Source of the DNA: Blastocatellia bacterium
GTDB taxonomy: Bacteria; Acidobacteriota; Blastocatellia; UBA7656; JADIYM01
Direction of reading: 5' to 3'
Length of the DNA: 64,000 nucleotides
Assembly (NCBI GenBank): GCA_016705245.1
Contig: JADIYM010000018.1
Span: 20,389 to 84,388, forward strand
Shown here: piece after piece, positions 56,848 to 64,000 of the stretch
Numbering within the stretch: the first letter of the stretch is position 1
Layout of the letters: each line of letters begins with the position of its first letter
Translations under genes and position numbers: made by a program
Notes under the pieces: generated by a model
What the model was told of the DNA's origin: nothing
What the model saw: only the letters and a program-made list of their open reading frames with translations
Database searches by the model: none

Positions 56848-56911
56848 GGCGAGTTCCTCCGGAAAGAGCAACAGCCACCCCGCCGGGTGGCTGCTGTTTC
56901 ACGACATCAAG

Positions 56912-56985
<74 letters not shown>

Positions 56986-57175
56986 TCGCGGGATCATTCG
57001 ACGATCCGCCGCGAACAGCGGACTATAGCCAGTTGCTTGCCGGGTCGCAAGACCAAAGTGCATCATGGAGATGCGCAACGCGCCGCCGCTCGACTGCGTC
57101 TGAACTATCGCGTCCGGACGGGCGTACTTGGTCACGGCTGGCGGGAGCGGCCAATGGAACGACGGGACAATACGC

Positions 57176-58183
57176 ATGGACTATCTGAAGAAGATCGACG
57201 AACTCCGTAGTGCGATGAAGCGCAAGGCTGAAGAGACCGACCGTCGCTTCAACGTGAGCTCGCACATCGATCAGGCCGCCCGGACCGCCGGCGACGCATT
57301 GCGCACCGGAACGGACGTCGCGAAGTCGGGACTCGACGCGGCTCGCAAGGCCGCCAGCCAGATTCACATCGACCCCAAGATCACCGAACAGGCGAAGGAT
57401 GCTGCAAACGCCGCCTCCGACGTCGCGAAGGCCGCTGCCACCGAAGCCGGAGACGCCGCAAAGTCCGTCACCGCATCGCTCAAGACCGGCGCCAAGGTGG
57501 CCACGGATCAGGCGTCCGATTTTTTCGGTGAAGCGAGACAGTATTACGAAGCCGCAAGCAGCGCCGCATCGGCTGGCGCCTCGGCGGCGACGGTTGCTGC
57601 CTCGCTCGTCGGGGCGGTCAACTCCGCCAAGTCGTGGGTGAAGGAAAATCCCGGAAAGGCCACGGTCGTCACGCTCTCACTCATCGCCGGCGTCAGAGCT
57701 GGCGCGGCGTGGCCAGGACTCGACGTGACGATCCTCGGTGCGGGAGCGTCCGGACACTGGCTCTTCCACTCCGCCGTTGGCTCGTGCGGAATGTACAAGC
57801 TCTCCGACAAGTACATGGGTTATCTGAAGGAACGCGAACGACTGCTGTCCGAGGGCCGGCTCACCGAGGCCGAGCGATCGCGGGTCGAATTTCAGCGCAA
57901 TGCTGCCAAATACGTAGGAGCGCCGTTGCTCGGAGCGTTCTCGGTTGCCGCAGGCGCCGCGTTGATGACGGAGGCGTTCACCGGGGGCACGGTCATCGGC
58001 TTTCCGGTGAATCTGATACTCGGGGGAAACCCGATGCTCTCGAGCATCTGGCTGTTCGGCAACGGGCTCGTCTGTTTCCACAACGGGTACAAGTTCTTCA
58101 TGATGGCGCTGGCGAAGGAGGACGACATCGAGCGCGTCGTTCACGAATTGAAGGGTCTGCTTCCGGCGGCCGTCGCCGGGTAG
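57176..58183 (+). CDS. Amphipathic-repeat protein with hydrophobic C-terminal half
   Basis: 335 residues from the ATG at 57176 (MDYLKKIDELRSAMKRKAEE). The first 140 residues are an Ala/Lys/Asp-rich amphipathic helix series with 11-residue-like periodicity (AKDAANAASDVAKAAATEAG), resembling apolipoprotein or LEA-type membrane-binding helices. From about residue 155 come hydrophobic segments (TVVTLSLIAGVRAGAAW, GAPLLGAFSVAAGAALM, FPVNLILGGNPMLSSIWLFG) with a short polar loop (DKYMGYLKERERLLSEGRLT). It may coat or shape a membrane, or act in desiccation stress. I do not recognise a named family. It is followed 89 bases later by hom. Confidence 0.72.
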   Translation: MDYLKKIDELRSAMKRKAEETDRRFNVSSHIDQAARTAGDALRTGTDVAKSGLDAARKAASQIHIDPKITEQAKDAANAASDVAKAAATEAGDAAKSVTASLKTGAKVATDQASDFFGEARQYYEAASSAASAGASAATVAASLVGAVNSAKSWVKENPGKATVVTLSLIAGVRAGAAWPGLDVTILGAGASGHWLFHSAVGSCGMYKLSDKYMGYLKERERLLSEGRLTEAERSRVEFQRNAAKYVGAPLLGAFSVAAGAALMTEAFTGGTVIGFPVNLILGGNPMLSSIWLFGNGLVCFHNGYKFFMMALAKEDDIERVVHELKGLLPAAVAG

Positions 58184-58272
58184 CGGGGCCGGAAGCACTC
58201 GGGCCACGACACGGCCTCGCGGGAGCCGGGGAAACCAAGTACCCTGAATCCTCTCGCGAGGCCGTTCGATCG

Positions 58273-59352
58273 ATGGCTGGCACTCGCGGCCTGGCGAGAC
58301 TCACACCCGTGGACCTTCTTCGTTTCGCAATCGTCGGTTTCGGCAATGTTGGCGCCGCGCTTGCGCGCCACGTGCACGAGCGCTCGGAGCGCGTCGGGCG
58401 CCGTTATGGCATCGACCTCCGCCTCGTCGCCGTCGCGGACTCGACGGGTTTTCTAAACGACACAGCTGGCCTGGACGGCAACGAGCTGGCTGCGTGGCGC
58501 GAATCCGGCCGCCGGCTCGCCGAGCGCAGCGGCGCGCATCGCCATTGCCAGCTCGAAGACGTGCTCGCCGCGGGAGTCGACGTGGTCGTCATCAGCCTTC
58601 CGACCGATCGGGACACCGGCAAGCCCGGGTTGAACGTCGCCCGGGCGTCGATTGCGGCCGGCGCACACGTCGTCCTGGCCGACAAGGGTCCCGCGCTGCT
58701 CGCACTTCCGGAGCTCGAACGCGAAGCTGCCCTGCGCGGGGTGACGGTGGGCGCGAGCGCGACCGTCGGCGCCGCGCTCCCGACTCTCAGTGTCGCTCGT
58801 CGTGAGCTTGCCGGCGCCGAGCTTCTCGAGATCGAGGCCATTCTTAATGGTACTTCGAACCTGATCCTCACCTCGATGCGCGAGCGCGGAATCTCGTTCC
58901 ACGAGGCAGTCGCCGAGGCGCAGCGCGCCGGCATCGCGGAGCCCGATCCGAGCTACGACGTGCAGGGATGGGACACCGCCGTGAAACTCACGATTCTCAC
59001 TCGGGCACTCATCGACGAACGCGCGACGCTCAATCTTGTGGGGAGGACGGGCATCGACGAGCTCGAGCCGGACTTCGTTGAATGGGCGCATCGGACTGGC
59101 GGGCGGATTCGGCTCATCGGGCGCGCGGTCCGGCGCAATGGCGGCGCAGTGGTGACGGTCGCACCCGAGGTCGTCCCGCCGCACAACCCGTTTCATCTCG
59201 TCGATGGCGCGCGAAAGGCCATCCGCTTCGTCACCGACGACCTCGGCGAGCTCGTCGTCACCGGCGGCGCCTCGGGTCGCCGCGACGTCGCGGCGGCGCT
59301 TCTTCGAGACATGCTCGCGACGAAATGCCAATCGGGGGTCTGGAAGGGATGA
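58273..59352 (+). CDS. hom: Homoserine dehydrogenase
   Basis: NAD(P)-dependent reduction of aspartate semialdehyde to homoserine. The Rossmann motif RFAIVGFGNVGAALARHV is at the N-terminus; VVVISLPTDRD and HVVLADKGPALL mark the cofactor domain. The catalytic region has ILNGTSNLILTSM and AEPDPSYDVQGWDTAVKL. At about 359 residues it lacks the C-terminal ACT domain, so feedback control by threonine through that domain is not expected. The ATG at 58273 gives a 12-residue lead; a GTG at 58309 (VDLLRFAIVG) also fits. The stop overlaps the next ATG by four bases. It lies far from lysC, thrB and thrC. Confidence 0.93.
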   Translation: MAGTRGLARLTPVDLLRFAIVGFGNVGAALARHVHERSERVGRRYGIDLRLVAVADSTGFLNDTAGLDGNELAAWRESGRRLAERSGAHRHCQLEDVLAAGVDVVVISLPTDRDTGKPGLNVARASIAAGAHVVLADKGPALLALPELEREAALRGVTVGASATVGAALPTLSVARRELAGAELLEIEAILNGTSNLILTSMRERGISFHEAVAEAQRAGIAEPDPSYDVQGWDTAVKLTILTRALIDERATLNLVGRTGIDELEPDFVEWAHRTGGRIRLIGRAVRRNGGAVVTVAPEVVPPHNPFHLVDGARKAIRFVTDDLGELVVTGGASGRRDVAAALLRDMLATKCQSGVWKG

Positions 59353-59897
59353 GCGACGATCTCGACCTTGAGACCGTCGTCTTCGATCTCGAAACGCAGA
59401 ACCTCTTCGACGACGTAGGAGGTCAGCGATTCACGCACAAGCTGCGAGTCTCGGTGGCAGTCAGCTGCGCCGTGCCGTCCGGCGAAGTGCGGACGTTCAC
59501 AGAGGACACTGTCGGCGAGCTCGTCGACCAGCTATTCGGCGCGAGGCTCGTCGTGGGTTACAACATCCTGAAGTTCGACTACGCCGTCCTGCGTCCGTAT
59601 TCGGACCGGCGCCTGAACCGACTGCCCACGCTTGACCTGATGGATCACCTGTACCGCCGAACCGGATTCCGATCGAGTCTGAACGGGGTCGCCGGGGCGA
59701 CGCTCGGTGCGGCGAAGACGGCCGACGGTCTCGAGGCGGTCGAAATGTGGAGGGACGGTCGGATCGAGGAGCTCAGCGCTTATTGTCGATCCGACGTCGA
59801 GTTGACGCGCGACGTCTACCTCTACGGCAAGGAGCACGGCGCGGTGTTCATCCGCGACCGCTCCGGCCGCCGCCAGCGGGTTCCGGTGATGTGGTGA
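59349..59897 (+). CDS. DEDD-type 3'-5' exonuclease-like protein
   Basis: 182 residues, RNase H-like fold. Exo I motif: VVFDLETQNLFDD (D-x-E). Exo II: VVGYNILKFDYAVL. Exo III: AYCRSDVELTRDVYLYG (Y-x3-D). All four acidic metal ligands are present, so catalytic activity is likely. Stand-alone domains of this type resemble the YprB/DUF-helicase-associated nucleases. The start overlaps the hom stop (ATGA), implying coupled translation, although no metabolic link between the two is obvious. Confidence 0.85.
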   Translation: MSDDLDLETVVFDLETQNLFDDVGGQRFTHKLRVSVAVSCAVPSGEVRTFTEDTVGELVDQLFGARLVVGYNILKFDYAVLRPYSDRRLNRLPTLDLMDHLYRRTGFRSSLNGVAGATLGAAKTADGLEAVEMWRDGRIEELSAYCRSDVELTRDVYLYGKEHGAVFIRDRSGRRQRVPVMW

Positions 59898-59906
59898 GAG
59901 TGGACA

Positions 59907-60224
59907 TCAACTCTCCAGATATACCATCTCACCGTCGACGATCACGGTCGCGCGTTCGAGTCCCGGCCACTCCGGCATTGACACGCACTCACCGGACCGG
60001 ACGTCGAACTCCCAGCCGTGAAGCGGGCAAACGACGATGCCGTCCTCGAACTCGCCTGCGCTGAGCGGTGCGCCCTTGTGCGGACAGACGTCGGCGGCGG
60101 CAACGATCTCGCCGCCATCGTTGAAGAGCACCCACGACTGCTCCCCCCTCGTCACACGCCGCATGCAGCCGTCGGGCACCTGCGCCCGCGTCGCGACGAG
60201 CCATCGCTCGGGTTGCGTGCTCAC
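59907..60224 (-). CDS. Rieske 2Fe-2S ferredoxin
   Basis: 105 residues, soluble Rieske-type electron carrier. The cluster motif is complete: C-x-H in VCPHKGAPL and C-x2-H in VCPLHGWEFD, with the usual 17-residue spacing between. Such small Rieske proteins serve ring-hydroxylating dioxygenases or nitrite reductase (NirD-like), but neither is found here, so its partner is unknown. It lies 13 bases after the TPR protein gene on the same strand, and its end is 9 bases from the convergent exonuclease gene. Confidence 0.93.
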   Translation of the reverse strand: MSTQPERWLVATRAQVPDGCMRRVTRGEQSWVLFNDGGEIVAAADVCPHKGAPLSAGEFEDGIVVCPLHGWEFDVRSGECVSMPEWPGLERATVIVDGEMVYLES

Positions 60225-60237
60225 GGCAACGGCCGGC

Positions 60238-63200
60238 CTACCGTCCGAGCCGGCGGTCGAGCCCGGCGTCCGAACCGTTCAACTTTACGTAGAGCGACTG
60301 GATGATTCCCCGCTGTCTGGTCGCCGCGGGCGACGTCGGCTGATAGGCGCGGATCAGGACGTCGAGCGCCTCGCGCTCCGAGCCGGATTCGAGCTTCGCA
60401 ATTCCGAGGTGCCACAGACGCGAGTTGAACTCCGCGTCCGCGAGCGGCGCCTCTGTGGCCGCAGTCAGTTGGACGAGTGCCTGATCGTACTCGCGGCGCT
60501 TCACCAGCACCCAGCCGAGCGCATCGTTGGCCCTCGCCGTCATCACGGCGCGCCTGGTGGCGCGGTCGGCGTCGGGCATGTCTCGAACGGAACGGTCGAG
60601 CTCGGTCGCCGCCTCGACCCCGGCAAGCGCCTCTTCGGCGAGCTGCTTAGCGCGGTCAAGAAGGACTCCCTTCTCTGCGAGCTGGATCGCGATCCACACC
60701 TTCCGGAAGGGCTCGCGTCCATCGTCGGCTCCGACGAATCCATCGATTGCCGAGAGCAGGGCCGCCTGGACGCGGGGCTCGACCGATCGCCCGCTCGGGC
60801 TGAACGGTTCCGGCTCAGGCGTTGGAATCGTTGCCGGCGCGGCCTCGAGTGTATCGGGGACCGTGCCTATCGGAGCTGTGCGCACGTCCGCGTCGGCGCC
60901 CGTTGCCGGGTCGCTCTCCGGCACGGCAGCACGGATGGCGGGCGCTGTTGGCTCGGGCTGCTCTGAAGTTGCCGGGTCGTCGACGACAGTCACTGCGGGC
61001 GCCTCCGGTCGTCCAGCCGGCCCGGTCGCGCCAAATGGAAATGTGGGTGCCACCGCTCCCGGCTCGGCCGATCGCGTCTCGGGCTCTGACACACTCGGCT
61101 CAGCGGTCGTCGCCGGATCGTCAGACGGCGGCGGATTCGTCGCCAGCGGTTCAACGGAAGGTTGTGCGACCGGTTCCGTCGTAGGTTCGGTCGATGAAGG
61201 TGGCGGGTCGGAAGTCGCGCTCGCGTCGGGATCGGTTGTGGGGACGGATGTCGAGGCAGCGGGATCGATTCCGGCCACAGCCTCGTCGCCACCGCCGCTT
61301 CCAGCCGACGGATCAGCCGCCGTGTCCGGAGTCAATGTCGGCTCGACCGTGCGGGTGGGCATGTCGGGAATCGACGATGCGAGGTCCACCTGTCGCTCCG
61401 TCGTGGCGCCACCGGCCGCGGGCTCGGCAGAAGGTTCAGTCGTTGCAGGATCGCCGGACGGCGGAGCCAATGGGTCCGTTGTCGGTACGGTCGCGACGGG
61501 ATCGGAAGACGGGCCGGGGTCGGTAGACGGATTCGGCGCTGCCGACAGCGGCTCAGTTGCCGGCTCGGCCGCCGGCTCGGTCGCGGGCGCAACCGGCTCA
61601 GTTCGAGGTTCTGCCGTCGACGGATTGACTCGTCGTGGCCGGAAAACCAGCGGCGCATCGGCAGGTGCGAGCGTCGGATCGACCGTTATCGGCTCCTGCG
61701 GCGGCGCCGTGGATGACGACTGGATGGCCATCACGGTCAGCCATTGCGTGAAGAGCATCTCGAGGTGGCCGGCGGGGTTCGATGCGCCCATGCCGCCGCC
61801 CGGAGGCGACAGGAATTCCTGCTTCGTCTCGTCGACCGGCACGTCGGGCTGCGTGGCCGGCTGCTCGCCCGGTTGCAGGACCGGAGCCTTCACCGGCTCG
61901 GGTACCGGCGGATCCGGAATCAGCTCGAGGTAATGACCGATCCGGGCGAGCGATTCCGCGAGCTTGAACTGCGTCGGCGTCGTCGGCTGCAACGGCATGA
62001 ACATGACCGCCTGGCGCTCACGCTCTAGGAGCAGGTCGAGCTTCGAGCTCCGCAGGTCGAAGATGTCGCCGAGTCGCGTTTCGAACTGTCCGTCGTCGGT
62101 GATGTCGACCGACGCGTTCAGTCGATCGATCGCCTGCGAGAACTGGTCGTTGACCATGAAGTCCTTTGCCAACTCGAAATGCATCGACGGAAAATCGCCG
62201 TAGCTCTGCGCTTCCGAAAACGCCTCGATCGCTTCCTTGTACTTCTTCTGTCCGAGCAGGATGTTGCCGAGCGTGATGTGCGTCCAGGCGAACCGCGGTT
62301 CGATGCGCAACGAAAGGTCGACCATCTCTCGTGCCTTGTCGAAACGACCTCGGGCCGCATAGAGATAACCTAGCGTCGTGTAGAGCCTGAAATCGCGCGG
62401 CGAAAGCGCAAGCGCGCGGGCGAGCGACTCGTTGGCGGCGGCATCGTCGTCGACGAGAAGCTGCGCGACCGCCAGCCCCGCGAAACTCTCCGGGTCGTCC
62501 GGCTTGATGTCGAGCTGGCGCTTGTAGAGCGCGATGGCGTCGGTCGGATTTCCGAACGCGCGCCGCAGGTTGGCGAGGCTCGCGTACGCGAACTCTTCCT
62601 TCGGCTCGAGGTCGATCGCCTTCTGGAACGCGTTCGCCGCGTCGTCGAGTCGAAGATTGATGATGTAAGCGGTGCCGAGCGAGTTGAACGCTCGGTGGTC
62701 GCTCGGCGCGAGCTCGGTAGCGCGCTCGAGGACGCGAATGGCGTCGCTCGGCGACTCGATCGAAACGTAGAAGTAGCCGATCTGGATGAGTCGTGGCGCC
62801 TGTTCATCGAAAGTCGGTTCGAAGGACTTCATCAGCTCGATGGCGTCGGACCGGTATCCGGCACTTGCCAGGACGACCGGCATCTGCCAGATCACGGACG
62901 AGAACAGCCGGTCGGTGATCTTCGCGCCAGCCGCGTCGAGCGCCCTCTTGAATGCAGCGCTCGCTCCCTTCGGATCGCTGTTGCGAATCGACATCTCGCC
63001 AACGGTGGCGTGAGAACGGACCAGCGCCTCGCGGGCCTGGTCGGCGAGCAGAGAATTCGGTCGATCGCGGAGGAACTTCTCGAGAAGCGAGATCCGGACG
63101 CTCGTCTCGGCGGCCACGGCCTTGTCGAGCTCGGCGCGCTCGGCAAGCACCGACGCCGTGGCGTCCTGGGCGCGCACCTCGGGCACGGGCGCTGCCGTTG

Positions 63201-63252
63201 TCAACGAAAGGGCCACGAGAAGGTACGCGGGAAGCAACTTGCGGAAACGCAT
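60238..63252 (-). CDS. Exported TPR protein with a long Pro/Thr/Glu-rich linker
   Basis: 1,004 residues. The signal peptide (LPAYLLVALSLTTAAPVPEV then RAQ) is followed by about nine TPR units (about 30-420; HRAFNSLGTAYIINLRLDDA, EEFAYASLANLRRAFGNPTD). A long low-complexity region at about 470-860 is dominated by Pro, Thr, Ser, Glu, Asp and Ala in units like TEPAAEP and TTDPLAPPSGDP. The last 140 residues are again helical (ANDALGWVLVKRREYDQALV) with a TPR-like pattern. The acidic linker is typical of cell-surface or periplasmic spacer regions. No enzymatic motif is visible. It may share a transcript with the Rieske gene. Confidence 0.85.
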   Translation of the reverse strand: MRFRKLLPAYLLVALSLTTAAPVPEVRAQDATASVLAERAELDKAVAAETSVRISLLEKFLRDRPNSLLADQAREALVRSHATVGEMSIRNSDPKGASAAFKRALDAAGAKITDRLFSSVIWQMPVVLASAGYRSDAIELMKSFEPTFDEQAPRLIQIGYFYVSIESPSDAIRVLERATELAPSDHRAFNSLGTAYIINLRLDDAANAFQKAIDLEPKEEFAYASLANLRRAFGNPTDAIALYKRQLDIKPDDPESFAGLAVAQLLVDDDAAANESLARALALSPRDFRLYTTLGYLYAARGRFDKAREMVDLSLRIEPRFAWTHITLGNILLGQKKYKEAIEAFSEAQSYGDFPSMHFELAKDFMVNDQFSQAIDRLNASVDITDDGQFETRLGDIFDLRSSKLDLLLERERQAVMFMPLQPTTPTQFKLAESLARIGHYLELIPDPPVPEPVKAPVLQPGEQPATQPDVPVDETKQEFLSPPGGGMGASNPAGHLEMLFTQWLTVMAIQSSSTAPPQEPITVDPTLAPADAPLVFRPRRVNPSTAEPRTEPVAPATEPAAEPATEPLSAAPNPSTDPGPSSDPVATVPTTDPLAPPSGDPATTEPSAEPAAGGATTERQVDLASSIPDMPTRTVEPTLTPDTAADPSAGSGGGDEAVAGIDPAASTSVPTTDPDASATSDPPPSSTEPTTEPVAQPSVEPLATNPPPSDDPATTAEPSVSEPETRSAEPGAVAPTFPFGATGPAGRPEAPAVTVVDDPATSEQPEPTAPAIRAAVPESDPATGADADVRTAPIGTVPDTLEAAPATIPTPEPEPFSPSGRSVEPRVQAALLSAIDGFVGADDGREPFRKVWIAIQLAEKGVLLDRAKQLAEEALAGVEAATELDRSVRDMPDADRATRRAVMTARANDALGWVLVKRREYDQALVQLTAATEAPLADAEFNSRLWHLGIAKLESGSEREALDVLIRAYQPTSPAATRQRGIIQSLYVKLNGSDAGLDRRLGR

Positions 63253-63398
63253 CGTCAGTTCAGCTCTCTACAGCGGACGAGTTTGTTCGGAATCGGATCG
63301 TGGACCACACCCGGACCGAACCGTGATCATACCATGCTGGTTCGGGCTGCCCTGAAGACGCGGCCAACAGCCAAAAGTTCCGAGGACCGCATGCCTTG

Positions 63399-63440
63399 CC
63401 TCAGTGACTCCGTGTCTCCGTGCCTCTGTGTGCGCAGCTC
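63399..63440. repeat. Family C half copy
   Basis: Words CTCCGTGTCTCCGTGCCTCT and GTGTGCGCAGC match the left arm of the full copies at 31524 and 39562, but the right arm is missing. The surrounding 260 bases between the TPR gene and the RRM gene hold otherwise only the terminator at 63464. Confidence 0.75.
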
Positions 63441-63463
63441 TCAATCTCCCCCAATTCGAAAGA

Positions 63464-63489
63464 GCCGCCAGGGAATCTTCCCTGACGGC
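63464..63489 (-). terminator. Probable rho-independent terminator of the RRM gene
   Basis: A GC-rich 12-pair stem (one G-T pair on the minus strand) formed by GCCGTCAGGGAA and TTCCCTGGCGGC is followed on the minus strand by CTCTTTCG. It starts 25 bases beyond the stop of the RRM gene. Confidence 0.7.
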
Positions 63490-63514
63490 CCTCGAAAATG
63501 CGCGTGTACCTCGC

Positions 63515-63884
63515 TTACCAGCGGTTTCCGCCGCCGTATCCTCCACCGCCTCCGCCGCCGCCTCGGCCTCCGCCGCCGCCACGGCCACCACCGCCGCCGC
63601 CGTAGCCACCGCGTCCGCCGCCGCCACCGCCGCCGCCACGCGGCTCGAGGGGCTTGGCTTCATTGACGGTCAGCGCGTCCGGCGAATTCCATGCCCGCAA
63701 ATTTCTGGATCGCCGCTTCGCCCTCGGTCTTCGACGCGAACTCGACGAATGCAAACCCTCGCGACCGACCCGTATCACGGTCCGTGATGATTCGAACGCT
63801 GTCGACAACGCCGCACTGGGAGAACAGGTCGCTCAGCTCGGCCTCGGTGATTTTGAACGGGAGATTCCCTACGTAAAGTCTCAT
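63515..63884 (-). CDS. Gly-rich RRM RNA-binding protein (frameshifted)
   Basis: Small RNA-binding protein, about 123 residues rejoined. A single RRM begins MRLYVGNLPFKITEAELSDL (RNP2) and has RNP1 RGFAFVEF. The frame fails near 63673-63677: after AGMEFAGR the expected ALTVNEAKPLEPR is one frame over, and it continues into a Gly/Arg/Tyr tail (runs of G with RGGYGGG) ending in NRW. A two-base CG loss in a CGCGCG run, or one surplus base, would restore it. Bacterial Gly-rich RRM proteins are often cold-induced and act on RNA structure. The upstream 116 bases to the window end show no other gene. Confidence 0.93.
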
Positions 63885-64000
63885 GTGCCTTCACACCTTT
63901 GAGAAAGGGGATTGGCCTTCGGAACGCGAGATCGGAGCGGCGTATCGACGCGAGAATCTCGGGGCGCAACCTCAACCGAATCCGTCATCCATCACCAGCG

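Overview
The window is a GC-rich, densely coded bacterial chromosome segment with no phage, plasmid, insertion sequence or CRISPR array. An Acidobacteriota-like origin is suggested by the mix of families: Ser/Thr kinase and winged-helix regulators that both carry FlgO-like plus TPR tails, an M36 metalloprotease, FG-GAP and ScyD-like secreted proteins, a reg_prop sensor kinase, and a split ATP synthase locus. That assignment is inference; no rRNA is present.

Layout. 1-7.7 kb: GAF/PAS sensor (runs off the left edge), PDZ protein, aspS, gamma-carbonic-anhydrase-like protein, PlsC acyltransferase, intradiol-dioxygenase-like lipoprotein. 7.8-15.7 kb (minus): M36 peptidase, EamA transporter, then a three-gene set (Cys-rich exported protein, YtkA-like protein, duplicated 8-Cys module fused to a predicted outer-membrane barrel) that looks like an undescribed metal-handling system. 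15.8-22 kb: thrB, thrC and lysC, then an FMN-binding PNPOx-like protein divergent from a MocR regulator. 22-31.4 kb: propeller-type histidine kinase, NarL-type response regulator, a very long FG-GAP surface protein and a ScyD-like protein. 31.6-45.9 kb: FlgO/TPR winged-helix regulator, tRNA-Pro, a 1,200-residue PATAN-domain protein, a ferredoxin fusion, membrane proteins, an LCAT-like lipoprotein, a GT39-like glycosyltransferase and VanZ. 46-50 kb (minus): atpF-type b, atpF, atpH, atpA and atpG, without atpB, atpE, atpD or atpC. 50.4-64 kb: Ser/Thr kinase, SNase-like nuclease, gluQ, O-methyltransferase, tRNA-Arg, hom, a DEDD exonuclease, Rieske ferredoxin, a TPR protein and an RRM protein. hom, lysC, thrB and thrC together cover most of the aspartate-to-threonine route.

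Two window-wide signals matter. (1) Eleven breaks in ten otherwise conserved genes look like one- or two-base indels, mostly in G/C runs, including in aspS and atpF. They are probably consensus errors, so these genes are reported here as single reconstructed CDSs. (2) Intergenic spaces are filled by several sequence families of long inverted repeats (60-180 bp) built from short reiterated words such as TTTGCGCC, CTCCGTGC, ATCTGTGN and ATCCTGAAA. Many are flush with stop codons, and in places they encode protein termini.
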